Of a DNA stretch of 49,174 nt, positions 1 through 8,569 are shown piece after piece. The notes beneath the pieces are model-generated. The model was not told the DNA's origin, searched no databases, and saw nothing but the letters and a program-made list of their open reading frames with translations. The translations under genes were made by a program, and so were the position numbers. The stretch's first letter is position 1, and every line of letters starts with the position of its first letter. This DNA is from Alphaproteobacteria bacterium (lineage in GTDB: Bacteria > Pseudomonadota > Alphaproteobacteria > Caulobacterales > Aquidulcibacteraceae), in assembly GCA_027488965.1 (NCBI GenBank), contig JAIYAO010000008.1, positions 1 through 49,174 on the forward strand, written 5' to 3'.

Positions 1-1745
1 GGCCGCAGCCGTGGGACCGGCGCGATGCGGTCCGGCAGCGCGGCCTGGGGCGTCTCGCGCAGCGCGCCGGCGGTCTTCGCGGCGCGCGCCAGCTGCACGA
101 ACTCCGCGCGCCAGCCGAACGGGTCCTCGCCGCGCGCGCCCTGCGCGAGATCGATCACCTGGTCCCAGCCGTAGCCCTTGTCGATGTAGGGATCGCCGCG
201 CAGCATCTGGCCGTAGGCCGCCACCGCCGTGGCGAAGCGCGTGGACTGCGGCGCGCGCGCCAGCGTCGGCTGCACGTCGGCGTCGGTGATGGCCCGCTCG
301 ATCAGGCGTGAGTCCTTCGCGCCCGGTGGCTTCCAGCGGATGCGCAGGAACGCGATCTCGCCCGCCCGGCCCGGCGCGGCGGCGGGCCGCGCGGACTGGT
401 AGCGCAGCGGATCGATGAGCGTGCGCCCGCCGGGCGCGGCCAGTTCATAGATGGCGGTAACGCTGGCGCCCGCGCCGATCTCGCCGGCGTCCACGCGGTC
501 GTTGTTGAAGTCCTCGCGGTTGAGCAGGCGCGTCTCGTAGCCGATGAGGCGATACTCCGCGACGCGGCCGGGATTGAACTCGACCTGGATCTTCACATCG
601 TCGGCGATGGGCAGCAGCGCTGATTGCGCCTGGTCGTGCAGCACCTTGCGCGCTTCGGCCAGCGTGTCGATGTAGGCGGCCACGCCGTTGCCCTTCTGGG
701 CAAGGCGCTGCATCAGCGCGTCGTTGTAGTTGCCGCCGCCGAAGCCCAGCACGGACAGATAGACGCCGCTCTCGCGCTTGCGCGCCACGAAGCCTTCAAG
801 CTCTGCGGGGTTTGTGATGCCCACATTGAAATCCCCGTCCGTGGCGAGGATCACGCGGTTCACTGCGCTGCGGTCGAAGTTTCGTTCCGCCAGCGTGTAG
901 GCGAGCGCCAAACCCTGGCCCCCGGCGGTGGAGCCGCCTGCGGAAAGCTGGTCGAGAGCGGCGAGGATGCGGCTCTTGTCGGCGCCGGACGTCGGCTCCA
1001 GCACCGCGCCGGCGGCGCCCGCATAGACCACGATGGACACCTTGTCGCGCGGCTGCAGCGTGTCGACGAGCATGCGGAACGCGCGCTTCGCCAGCGGCAG
1101 GCGGTTCTCCGGGTTCATCGAGCCCGACACGTCGATCAGCAGCACGAGGTTGAGCGGTGGACGCACGGCGGGCGCGATGTCGTAGCCCTGCAGGCCGATG
1201 TGCAGCAGCGTCTTGCCCGGCGCCCAGGGGCTCGGGACCACCGTGACGGTGGAAGAGAACGGCGTCTCCCGCGCAGGCGGCAGGGGATAATCGTAGTCGA
1301 AGTAGTTGATCAGCTCCTCCACGCGCACGGCGTCGCGCGGCGGCAGGTTTCCGTCCACCAGCATGCGGCGCACGTTGGCGTAGCTGGCGGTGTCCACATC
1401 GATGGAGAAGGTGGAGACGGGCTCGGCGGCCACCGCCTTCACGGGATTGGCGGGCGCGCCGGCGTATTGCTCGCGGGTCTCGCGCTCGGGATCGTAGCCG
1501 GGCGGGCGATAGACGGGCAGGGCGCGCTGCGCCATGGCGCGGCCGCCCTCCACGCGCATCGCGGGCGCCGCCGTGATGCCGCGCGAGAGCATGTCGTTCA
1601 GCGGCGCCGTGGGCGACGGCGGAGAAAGGATCGGCGGCGGTGGTGGTGGTGCGGGCGGCGCCTGCTCGGCCACGGGCGCGGCGCAGGCTGCAAGACACAT
1701 CATGGCCGCCGCCATGAGAAACCGCGCGTGCATGCCGCCGTTCAT
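1..1745 (-). CDS. VWA-domain lipoprotein (YfbK-like), 3' end cut by window
   Basis: The frame is open from an ATG at 1745 to the window edge, so it is missing from the ORF track. An upstream GGGGAGA stands about 9 nt before the ATG. The N-terminus is a lipoprotein signal ending in LAAC (Cys21), followed by a proline-rich linker. A segment FSIDVDTASYANVRRML, typical of the N-terminal domain of YfbK-type proteins, comes next. A von Willebrand A domain begins near residue 195, with the metal-binding DVSGSM (DxSxS) starting at D205. The C-terminal part (EYRLIGYETRLL, then IAFLRIRWK) looks like the DUF3520 domain usual in this family. It is probably an outer-membrane or periplasmic metal-dependent binding protein. 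Partners and ligand are unknown. I am sure of the domain, not of a function. Confidence 0.88.
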   Translation of the reverse strand, partial: MNGGMHARFLMAAAMMCLAACAAPVAEQAPPAPPPPPPILSPPSPTAPLNDMLSRGITAAPAMRVEGGRAMAQRALPVYRPPGYDPERETREQYAGAPANPVKAVAAEPVSTFSIDVDTASYANVRRMLVDGNLPPRDAVRVEELINYFDYDYPLPPARETPFSSTVTVVPSPWAPGKTLLHIGLQGYDIAPAVRPPLNLVLLIDVSGSMNPENRLPLAKRAFRMLVDTLQPRDKVSIVVYAGAAGAVLEPTSGADKSRILAALDQLSAGGSTAGGQGLALAYTLAERNFDRSAVNRVILATDGDFNVGITNPAELEGFVARKRESGVYLSVLGFGGGNYNDALMQRLAQKGNGVAAYIDTLAEARKVLHDQAQSALLPIADDVKIQVEFNPGRVAEYRLIGYETRLLNREDFNNDRVDAGEIGAGASVTAIYELAAPGGRTLIDPLRYQSARPAAAPGRAGEIAFLRIRWKPPGAKDSRLIERAITDADVQPTLARAPQSTRFATAVAAYGQMLRGDPYIDKGYGWDQVIDLAQGARGEDPFGWRAEFVQLARAAKTAGALRETPQAALPDRIAPVPRLR

Positions 1746-1831
1746 GAACGCATCTCCCCGATTTGAATTGACTGAGAGTGCCGCCCGGTTTTGGGCGCGC
1801 GCGGGTTCGAAGCGTGGCGGAACGGGGGCGG

Positions 1832-3739
1832 CTACTTCCGCTTTCCGTCCTTCGCGATCCAGCCGTCCACCAGCGTCTCCAGCACGGGCAGCGGCACGGC
1901 GCCGTTGGTCAGCACCACGTCGTGGAATTTCTTGAGTTCGAAGCGGGGGCCCAGGCCCCATCGCGCCTTCTCGCGCAGGCGCTCGATCTCGAGGCGGCCG
2001 ATCTCGTAGCCGCTGGCCTGGCCGGGCCACACCGCGTAGCGCTCCGCCTCGCTGGTGGCCACGCCCGGCGCATCGCCGGTGACCGACACGAGATACGCGA
2101 TGGCCTGTTCGCGGCTCCAGCCCTGCGAGTGCAGCCCCGTGTCCACCACCAGCCGCGCCGCGCGCCACAGCCGCCAGCGCAGGAAGCCGATGCGGCCGAT
2201 GGGGTCGTTCTCGTAAAGGCCCATCTCGTCGGCGAGCTGTTCGGCGTAGAGGCCCCAGCCCTCCACGTAGGCGTTGGCGCCGTCGAGGCGGCGGATCAGC
2301 GGCAGGCCCGTCTGCTCCTGCGCCAGCGCGATCTGGAAGTGATGGCCGGGCGCGCCCTCGTGATAGTCCTGCGTGGGCAGGTCGATCTTCGTCATCTCCG
2401 CGAGGCTGCGCAGGTTGATGTAGTAGATGCCGGGCAGCGTCCCCTCGAGGGAGGGCGCCTCGTAGTAGGCGCCGCTCTGGGCGGCTTCCAGCGCGGCGGG
2501 CACGCGGCGCACGTCGAGCTTGGCCTTCGGCAGCGTGGCGAACTGTTGCGGGGCCAGCGCCATGACGCGCGCGATGCGCGCCTGCACATCGGTGAGGAGC
2601 TGCGCGCGGCCTTCGTCGGTATCAGGATACTGGAACGCGGGATTGGCGGTGAGCGCAGACAGGCGTTCGCCCGGCGTGCCTTCGGTGAGCGCCTGCGCGC
2701 GCAGCGCGCCGTCCAGCTCGGCGGTCAGCGCCGCCACCCGCTCCAGCCCGATGGCGTGGATGCGGGCGGGCGTGAGCGCGGTGGTGGTCTGCTGCGCCAG
2801 CGCTGCGGCGTAGTAGGCGGCGCCGTCGGGCAGGCGCGCCACGCCCGCGTCATGCGTCGCGCGCGGCCGGATGGACCGCAGGAACGCCGCCGCCCGCAGG
2901 TGCGCGGGGTAGATCTTCGTGGCTGCCACCTGCTCGGCCTGCGCCAGCAGGGCGCGCGCGCGGGTCACCTCCTGCTTCTGCGCCGCCGTCTGTGCGGGCG
3001 TTTGCGCAGCAGGCGCGGGCGCCGCGCCGGGCGCGGGCGCAACAACCGCATCGAGCGGGCCCACCAGCACTTCCAGCTTGCGGCGCAGCGCCGTGACATA
3101 GACCCAAGAGGCCGGCGGCGTGGCGTTCACCGCATCCAGCAGCGCCAGCGTGCGGTCTATGATGAAGTCGGGCGGGATGACGCCGGCCTCGGCATCGGCG
3201 CGGGCGCGCGCGGTTTCGGCGTCGATGGCCACGGCGGCGGCCCTGAGGCGGCTCACGTAGTCCACGCCGTCGCGCAGCGTCGCCACGCGGTGGCGGGTGT
3301 CGAGGAAATCCGGCAGCGTCAGGAACGCCGCATCGAGCGGGTTGAGCACGTAGGGGCTGAAGCCCGCGGCGTCGAAGCGGCCGTAGGCGAAGCGCGCGCC
3401 GCCGGCGGCGTCGGCGAACTGGCGGGTGAGCACGTCGTACGTGATCGCCTGCGCGGGCGTGAGTTCGGTGCGGTCGAAGCCGCGCACCTGGGCGTCGAGG
3501 CGCAAAGCCGTCGCGCGCCGGCGGTTCACTGCGTCGGCGCTGCGGTCGTCGAGGCGTGCGGCAAACCCCGCGCCGGCGATGTCGGCGCCGAGGCCTGCAC
3601 GGGTGGCGAGTTCGGGGCTGTCGGCGATGAGCGCGCGGGTGGCGTCCTCCACGAACCCGTCGAACGCGTCCGGCGGCGGCGGCGCCTTCGGCGTGCAGGC
3701 GGCGAGAAAGGCGAGGGCGATGAGCGTGATTCGGATCAT
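1832..3739 (-). CDS. DUF885 family lipoprotein, putative metallo-hydrolase (copy 1)
   Basis: This 635-aa protein has a lipoprotein signal with lipobox LAAC (Cys15), so it should sit on the periplasmic face of a membrane. Around residue 460 it has [13 protein letters not shown], followed by [15 protein letters not shown], the two hallmark motifs of the DUF885 family. The His/Glu pattern resembles the metal site of zinc peptidases, and the family is thought to contain hydrolases or peptidases. The substrate cannot be read from the sequence. The next gene upstream on the same strand (3910-5769) is a clear paralog: both end in a version of FHD..L..GA.PL.VLE..VDGWIA. A 150-bp palindromic repeat fills the gap between them. 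Confidence 0.88.
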   Translation of the reverse strand: MIRITLIALAFLAACTPKAPPPPDAFDGFVEDATRALIADSPELATRAGLGADIAGAGFAARLDDRSADAVNRRRATALRLDAQVRGFDRTELTPAQAITYDVLTRQFADAAGGARFAYGRFDAAGFSPYVLNPLDAAFLTLPDFLDTRHRVATLRDGVDYVSRLRAAAVAIDAETARARADAEAGVIPPDFIIDRTLALLDAVNATPPASWVYVTALRRKLEVLVGPLDAVVAPAPGAAPAPAAQTPAQTAAQKQEVTRARALLAQAEQVAATKIYPAHLRAAAFLRSIRPRATHDAGVARLPDGAAYYAAALAQQTTTALTPARIHAIGLERVAALTAELDGALRAQALTEGTPGERLSALTANPAFQYPDTDEGRAQLLTDVQARIARVMALAPQQFATLPKAKLDVRRVPAALEAAQSGAYYEAPSLEGTLPGIYYINLRSLAEMTKIDLPTQDYHEGAPGHHFQIALAQEQTGLPLIRRLDGANAYVEGWGLYAEQLADEMGLYENDPIGRIGFLRWRLWRAARLVVDTGLHSQGWSREQAIAYLVSVTGDAPGVATSEAERYAVWPGQASGYEIGRLEIERLREKARWGLGPRFELKKFHDVVLTNGAVPLPVLETLVDGWIAKDGKRK

Positions 3740-3750
3740 CGTTGCACCTT

Positions 3751-3900
3751 ACCCTCTCCCGCTCGCAGGAGAGGGACAGCGTTTGCGGCGCGCAAACGCC
3801 GGGTGAGGGCCCGCAAGGGGACGGCGCGCCTGCGTCTCACTGCCCCTCACCCTGACCTCGCTGCGCTCGGTCGGTCCCTCCCCCGCAGGCGGGGGAGGGT
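3751..3900. repeat. Intergenic imperfect inverted repeat
   Basis: The gap between the two DUF885 genes is almost entirely filled by two opposed arms, 3751-3810 and 3843-3900. Each arm consists of a CTCTCCC/GGGAGAG-type hairpin, then a second hairpin of different sequence (GTTTGCG..CGCAAAC in the left arm, CGCTGCGCTCG-like in the right), then GGGTGAGGG. The same three-part design recurs at 19357-19506. This is the usual look of a dispersed extragenic palindromic element in GC-rich proteobacteria. Confidence 0.75.
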
Positions 3901-3909
3901 GCGCCGCGC

Positions 3910-5769
3910 CTACTTGCCTTTCCGCTCCGCGATCCAGCCGTCGACATTCGATTCCAGCACCGACAGCGGCGTGGCGCCGTCGAGCAGGATCTTGTCGTGG
4001 AACGCGCGCTGGTCGTAGCCGGCGGCGAGTTCGTTGCGGGCGCGGTCGCGCAGGCGGTTGATGGTCTGGCGCCCCACCATGTAGGCGCACGCCTGGCCGG
4101 GCCAGACGATGTAGCGCTCCACTTCCGTGGTGATGCCGCTGCGCTGGTCGCCCGTCACGCCCACCATGTAGTCGATGGCCTGGTCGCGGGTCCATTTCTT
4201 GTGGTGGAGGCCGGTGTCGACCACGAGGCGCGCGGCGCGGAACGCCATGGACTGCAGGTAGCCGAGGCGATCGACCGGGCGATCCTTGTAGACACCCATC
4301 TCGTCGGCCAGCTGTTCGGCGTAGAGGCCCCAGCCTTCGGTGTAGCCCGAGAAGTTGAGGATCGACGCGCGCAGCAGCGGCAGGCCGGGCGACTCCTGCG
4401 AGATGGCGATCTGGAAGTGATGGCCCGGCAGGGCCTCGTGGTACGTCAGCGTCGGCAGCGAAAGCCGCGGCCATTCCGCCGTGTTGCGCAGGTTGATGTA
4501 GTAGTAGCCCGGGCGCGAGCCATCGAGCGCGGGCGAGTTGTAGTACCCGCCGGGGGAGCCCGCCTCGATCTCCTTGGGCACCCGCTTGATCTCCACCTTC
4601 GCCTTCGGCAGCGCGCCGAACTGCTCGGGCAGGCGCGCCTGCATGACGTTCACCTGGCCCTGCAGGTCCGCCAGCAGCTGCGCCTTGCCGGCGTCGGTGT
4701 TGGGGTAGAGCTGCGCGGGCGTGGCCGACAGGCGCTGCAGGCGTTCGCCCACCGTGCCTTCCGTCAGGCCCTGCGCCTTCAGCAGCGTGTCCATCTCGCG
4801 GGTGGTCTCGGCCACGATGTCGAGGCCCATCTGGTGGATCTCGTCGGGCGTGAGGGTCGAGGTGGTCCAGGCGGCCAGCGCCGCGCGGTAGTAGTTGGCG
4901 CCGTCCGGCAGCTTCCAGGCGCCGGCGTCGGTGGTGGACCTGGCGCGCAGCGCCTCCACCGCCGCGATCTGGCGGCGCAGCGCCGGCTGCACGCCGTCAC
5001 GGACGATGTCGATGGCCTTGCGCGTGAACTCTGCGGCCTGTGCGGGCGTCACGCCCGCGGCCTGCGGCGCACGGGTCTGGATGGAGCGCACCAGCGTCAT
5101 GGTCGGCGCAGGCGCGGCCGCCATCGGGCGCAGCTGCTCCAGCGTGCGGTCGATGATGAACGTGGGCGGGATGACGCCCTTGGCCACGTCGGCGCCCATG
5201 CGCGCCGTTTCCTGGTCGATGACGGCGGCGAACGCGGTGAGCCGCGCAAGGTAGTCCTCGGCGTCCTGCGCCGTCTTCATGGGATGCTGGCTGTCGAGGA
5301 AGTCGGGAATGAACGAGTACGCGCCGGTCAGCTGGCTGACCACGTAGGGCGTGGGTGCGCCGGTGAAGCCGTAGTTGCCGTAGCCGAAGGCGGCGCCCGC
5401 TTCCGCGTTCTTCAGCGCCGCCAGCGCCACTTCGTGGGAAAGCGCGTCCTGCCCGGTGAGCACCGCGCTGTCGATCTCGCCCAGCTTGCCCAGCATGGCG
5501 TCCACGGCGGCTACCTGTGCCGCCAGCCCTTCGGCCGACGCGTCCGACAGGCGGTTGGCGTAGCGCCCGCCGGCGATCTCTTCAGACACCGCCAGCTGCG
5601 TGGCCGTCTCCGGTGAGAAGCGCAGCGCGTTGGTGGCGATCTCGCCCATGGTCGCCGAAAGCTGTGCGGACGCCGCCGCCTGCGCCTTTTCCTTCGTCGC
5701 CTCGGTGTTGCAGCCCGCCACGGCGAGCACGAGTGCGGAGAGCGCGACTGCGCCCAGCTTGTTCCACAT
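3910..5769 (-). CDS. DUF885 family lipoprotein, putative metallo-hydrolase (copy 2)
   Basis: This 619-aa protein has a signal peptide ending in the lipobox VAGC (Cys20). Near residue 440 it carries [13 protein letters not shown], followed by [17 protein letters not shown], the same paired motifs as its neighbour at 1832-3739. Overall lengths and C-termini (GATPLSVLESNVDGWIAERKGK) also match, so the two arose by duplication. It is probably a periplasmic, membrane-anchored hydrolase of unknown substrate. The upstream MaoC gene ends 42 nt before its start, so co-transcription from the MaoC promoter is possible. Divergence between the copies suggests different substrates rather than a dosage effect, but this is inference. 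Confidence 0.88.
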   Translation of the reverse strand: MWNKLGAVALSALVLAVAGCNTEATKEKAQAAASAQLSATMGEIATNALRFSPETATQLAVSEEIAGGRYANRLSDASAEGLAAQVAAVDAMLGKLGEIDSAVLTGQDALSHEVALAALKNAEAGAAFGYGNYGFTGAPTPYVVSQLTGAYSFIPDFLDSQHPMKTAQDAEDYLARLTAFAAVIDQETARMGADVAKGVIPPTFIIDRTLEQLRPMAAAPAPTMTLVRSIQTRAPQAAGVTPAQAAEFTRKAIDIVRDGVQPALRRQIAAVEALRARSTTDAGAWKLPDGANYYRAALAAWTTSTLTPDEIHQMGLDIVAETTREMDTLLKAQGLTEGTVGERLQRLSATPAQLYPNTDAGKAQLLADLQGQVNVMQARLPEQFGALPKAKVEIKRVPKEIEAGSPGGYYNSPALDGSRPGYYYINLRNTAEWPRLSLPTLTYHEALPGHHFQIAISQESPGLPLLRASILNFSGYTEGWGLYAEQLADEMGVYKDRPVDRLGYLQSMAFRAARLVVDTGLHHKKWTRDQAIDYMVGVTGDQRSGITTEVERYIVWPGQACAYMVGRQTINRLRDRARNELAAGYDQRAFHDKILLDGATPLSVLESNVDGWIAERKGK

Positions 5770-5811
5770 AACCCAAACCCCTCTTCATCCGTTCGCGCAG
5801 GCCGTCCGCCC

Positions 5812-6669
5812 TCAGGCCGCCAGCGTCGTCTTGCCGTTCTTGATCACCGTCACCCCGGGCCGTTCCTGCACGCTCGCCTCGAAGGACACAATATTCCCGT
5901 CCTTCCACATGCGGGTCACGATGGTCTCGCCGGGAAACACCGGGGAGGAAAAGCGCACGTCGTGGCCCACGATCCGCGTGGGATCGAAGTCGCAGTAGGT
6001 GGCCAGCACCGCCCGGCAGGTGACACCGTAGGTGCACAGCCCGTGCAGGATCGGCCGCTCGAACCCGGCGGCCTTGGCAAAGTCCGGATCGGAATGCAGC
6101 GGGTTGCGGTCGCCGGAGAGGCGGTAGAGCAGGGCCTGGTCCGGCCGGGTGGGGATCGCGAGCTCCGCGTCCGGGGCGCGGGTGGGCGTGGGGTGGGGCT
6201 GTGGCCCGCCCTCGGGGGAGCCGCCGAAGCCGCCATCGGCGCGCGCGAAGGTGGACGAGACGAGCGTCACCAGCTTCTCGCCGGTGGCCTTGTCCTTCAT
6301 CACCGTCTCGCCCACCAGCACCGCGCCCTTGCCGGCGCCCTTGTCGATCACGTGGATCAGCCGCCAGTCGGTCACCACCGTGCCCCGGTCCGGCAGCGGC
6401 TTGTGGACGGTGAGGCGCTGCTCGCCGTGCACCACCATCATGAAGTTTATCCCCGTCTCCAGCGTCCGCCCGGCGCTGAAGGCGATGACGGTGGCCTGCG
6501 TCGGCAGCACCTTCAGGCCGTTCTCGTAAACGAAGGGCAGTTCGCGGCGGTCCAGCGGGTCGGCGCCCATGCCCACGCCCAGCGCGTAGAGCATCGTCTC
6601 GCGGTCGGTGTACGTGAACTCCTGGCCTTCGGCGCGCAGCGCCAGCGCCTTTTCCAGATCGATGGGCAT
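5812..6669 (-). CDS. MaoC family (R)-specific enoyl-CoA hydratase-like protein
   Basis: I place the start at the ATG at 6669 (MPIDLEKALALRAEGQEF), preceded by GGGAGAGGA at a good distance, not at the longer track ORF. This gives 285 aa, the usual length of a double hot-dog hydratase 2. Near residues 180-200 it has SGDRNPLHSDPDFAKAAGFERPILHGLCTYG, the hydratase-2 motif with the catalytic Asp and His. The family hydrates trans-2-enoyl-CoA to the (R)-3-hydroxyacyl-CoA, linking fatty acid turnover to other pathways in the cytoplasm. No beta-oxidation partner genes are next to it, so its exact substrate is open. Confidence 0.88.
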   Translation of the reverse strand: MPIDLEKALALRAEGQEFTYTDRETMLYALGVGMGADPLDRRELPFVYENGLKVLPTQATVIAFSAGRTLETGINFMMVVHGEQRLTVHKPLPDRGTVVTDWRLIHVIDKGAGKGAVLVGETVMKDKATGEKLVTLVSSTFARADGGFGGSPEGGPQPHPTPTRAPDAELAIPTRPDQALLYRLSGDRNPLHSDPDFAKAAGFERPILHGLCTYGVTCRAVLATYCDFDPTRIVGHDVRFSSPVFPGETIVTRMWKDGNIVSFEASVQERPGVTVIKNGKTTLAA

Positions 6670-6857
6670 CGGCGTGTCCTCTCCCGTTGGTCTTTGGCCG
6701 GCTCCTAGCATGCCCGCCCGGTGCGCGACAGTTCGGCGACGGCCCCGGGCGGGCCTGTCCAAATTCGCGCCCGGACCGTTGCCCCCGCCCGCCTTTCGTG
6801 GTTCACCCGCGCCTTCTGTTTCGCCGTTATCCCCAGCTTGAGCCCAAGGGAGCCTCC

Positions 6858-7649
6858 ATGAGCGCCGAACCGCAACTGTCTGGCCAGGTGATGTTCTATC
6901 GCCAGCCCGAACCGCTCTCCATCGAGAAGCATCGCGGCCTCGGCGTGAAGCGGGTGGACCGTCCGTTCCAGTTCCTGCTGAACGCCCACGTGGTGCCGAT
7001 CACCGTCAACGAGTTCGGCGTCGCCGCCGGCTCCTTCCCCGTGATCTTCGCCGGCGCCACCAAGACGCCGCTCGCGGTCATGGGCGCCCGCTCGGGCGAG
7101 AACGTGTTCGTCTCGCCGCAGGGCGAGGTGGACCCCGAAGTGTATCTGCCGGCGTTCGCCCGCCGCTATCCGTTCGTCTTCGCCGCCGACACCTCCGGCG
7201 AACGCCTGGTGCTGTGCATCGACCGCGCCGCGCCGATGATCGGCGAAAACCCGGACGTGCCGCTGTTCAACGGCAACGAGCCCTCCCAGTACACGCAGGA
7301 GGCCATGGAGTTCTGCAAGGAGTTCGAGCGCCACCGCCGCACCACCGAGAACTTCCTCGCCCTCGTCACCGAGATGAACCTGTTCGAGCAGAAGTCCGTG
7401 TCCATCGCCAACCGCCGCCCCGACGGGACCGAGGAGCAGCAGGTGGTGGCCGAATACTTCGCCATCGACGAAGAAAAGCTCACCAACCTGCCCAACGACC
7501 AGTTCATGCGTCTGAAGGACAACGGTGCGCTGGGCCCCATGTACGCACACATGGTCTCGCTGCTGCAGTGGCCGAAGGTGATCCAGCGCGCAATGTACCG
7601 CTTCCAGGCGATGACGGAAGCCAACCGCGGCGCGACCCCGCTGGGCTAG
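6858..7649 (+). CDS. SapC family protein
   Basis: The start is the ATG at 6858, preceded by AAGGGAG; the track ORF extends further upstream into non-coding sequence. The 263-aa product (MSAEPQLSGQVMFYRQPEPLSIEKHRGLGVKR, then FPVIFAGATKTPLAVMGARSGENVF) matches the SapC family, which is widespread in Alphaproteobacteria. The name comes from S-layer work in other bacteria, and a role in S-layer formation is not established for these homologs. There is no signal peptide and no membrane segment, so it looks cytoplasmic. It is divergent from the MaoC gene and ends just before a strong terminator. Confidence 0.85.
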   Translation: MSAEPQLSGQVMFYRQPEPLSIEKHRGLGVKRVDRPFQFLLNAHVVPITVNEFGVAAGSFPVIFAGATKTPLAVMGARSGENVFVSPQGEVDPEVYLPAFARRYPFVFAADTSGERLVLCIDRAAPMIGENPDVPLFNGNEPSQYTQEAMEFCKEFERHRRTTENFLALVTEMNLFEQKSVSIANRRPDGTEEQQVVAEYFAIDEEKLTNLPNDQFMRLKDNGALGPMYAHMVSLLQWPKVIQRAMYRFQAMTEANRGATPLG

Positions 7650-7655
7650 CGGGCG

Positions 7656-7680
7656 GCGCGCGGGCCTCCGGCCCGCGCGC
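7656..7680. repeat. Perfect GC hairpin, shared with 25856-25872
   Basis: GCGCGCGGGCC-TCC-GGCCCGCGCGC forms an 11-bp stem with a 3-nt loop directly after the SapC stop codon. Its core GCGCGGGCCTCCGGCCCGC occurs again, in the other orientation, between hpt and the TIGR02302 gene. There is no T-run, so it is not by itself an intrinsic terminator. It may stabilise 3' ends or be a short dispersed palindrome. Confidence 0.6.
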
Positions 7681-7702
7681 CCGACCTGGCCTTCGAGAAC
7701 AC

Positions 7703-7732
7703 AAAAAAAAGGCGGCCCGCGGGCCGCCTTTT
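7703..7732. terminator. Bidirectional intrinsic terminator between SapC gene and gcrA
   Basis: A-run, then the perfect palindrome GGCGGCCCGCGGGCCGCC (7711-7728), then TTTT. With A residues on the left and T residues on the right it can end transcripts arriving from both sides: the SapC gene on the plus strand and gcrA on the minus strand. Confidence 0.9.
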
Positions 7733-7754
7733 CCGTATTGGTCCGGCCTGTGGC

Positions 7755-8282
7755 CTACATGGCGCTCTGGCGCAGCATGCGGCGCAGTTCGTCGGGCTCG
7801 CCGTAGGCCTTCTTGCGGCGGGGCTGCTGGGGCTGGAAGGCCAGCTGGGCGTGGTCGGCGCAGTAGGGGCCGCTGTGGCCCGCGCCGCGGCCGCAGAACG
7901 CGAAGGTCGCGTCCGTGGGGTCGCCGATCGGCCATTTGCAGACGGTGTCAGAAAGGGTGAGCACCGTGGTGACACTGCCGTCCTCGGCCTTGAGCGGCTC
8001 AAGGTGGGGGACGAGCGCCAGGTACGGGGCGTGCTGCGGCCGGGGACGCTGGCCCATAAGCGCGCCGGTCGTCGCGGCCGAGACGATCCGCGGGCGCGCC
8101 GCCGGGCGCGGACGCTTGGCGGGGCGCGACGGCGTGGCCCGTCCGGCGAGGCCGAGGCGGTGCACCTTGCCGATCACGGCGTTGCGGGTGACCCCGCCCA
8201 GCTGCTTGGCGATCTGGCTGGCCGAGAGGCCCTCGGTCCAGAGTTTCTTTAACGTTTCGACGCGTTCGTCTGTCCAGCCCAT
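7755..8282 (-). CDS. gcrA: GcrA cell cycle regulator
   Basis: This 175-aa protein begins MGWTDERVETLKKLWTEGLSASQIAKQLGG, the helix-turn-helix start diagnostic of GcrA, followed by VTRNAVIGKVHRLGL. A basic, proline-rich linker leads to a C-terminal domain with CKWPIGDP...FCGR...GPYCADHAQLAF. In Caulobacter, GcrA binds the sigma-70 holoenzyme and activates promoters carrying GANTC sites methylated by CcrM. Length and both end domains agree with an intact protein. It is transcribed away from an ABC permease gene across a 287-bp region that holds a GANTC site. Several other promoter regions in this window also contain GANTC. Confidence 0.96.
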   Translation of the reverse strand: MGWTDERVETLKKLWTEGLSASQIAKQLGGVTRNAVIGKVHRLGLAGRATPSRPAKRPRPAARPRIVSAATTGALMGQRPRPQHAPYLALVPHLEPLKAEDGSVTTVLTLSDTVCKWPIGDPTDATFAFCGRGAGHSGPYCADHAQLAFQPQQPRRKKAYGEPDELRRMLRQSAM

Positions 8283-8438
8283 GGTGGTCAGCCCCTTCTG
8301 CTAACGCCCGGGTCCATCTCCCGGGCCGGACAAGCCAGCCAAGCGTGTCCGTGATTGGATGGTAGCCAAAAACGCGAAGGACACAAGCGGTAGTGTGTCA
8401 CGGATCTGTTTTACTCCACCCCTAGTTCACTTACCGCC

Positions 8439-8543
8439 GAATCGCTCCACGGTTGTGCACAGGCTGGCGACCCCGTAAATCTCTTTGGAGGCCAAGGCGG
8501 ACACCCGCTTATGCACCGTCAATCATGGTTAATGGCCCCTCAA
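8439..8543. promoter_or_regulatory. Putative cell-cycle control sites upstream of gcrA
   Basis: The gcrA / ABC permease divergent region contains GAATC (a GANTC site) at 8439-8443 and TTAA-N7-TCAA at 8529-8543, one base off the CtrA half-site pair TTAA-N7-TTAA. The spacing is right for CtrA, but it is a single imperfect match. The stretch is visibly more AT-rich than its surroundings, as expected for promoters. No clear -35/-10 pair could be fixed. Confidence 0.35.
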
Positions 8544-8569
8544 AGTATTAAGAATTGGTGAATGCGCCG

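Noticed and set aside
796-1698. 300-aa minus-strand ORF in the VWA region
   Set aside because: It is Arg/Ala-rich with no motif; the real gene is in another frame of the same strand and is open to the window edge, with signal, linker, VWA and C-terminal domain.
8453-8462. TTGTGCACA as a DnaA box upstream of gcrA
   Set aside because: Two mismatches to the consensus and no cluster of boxes.
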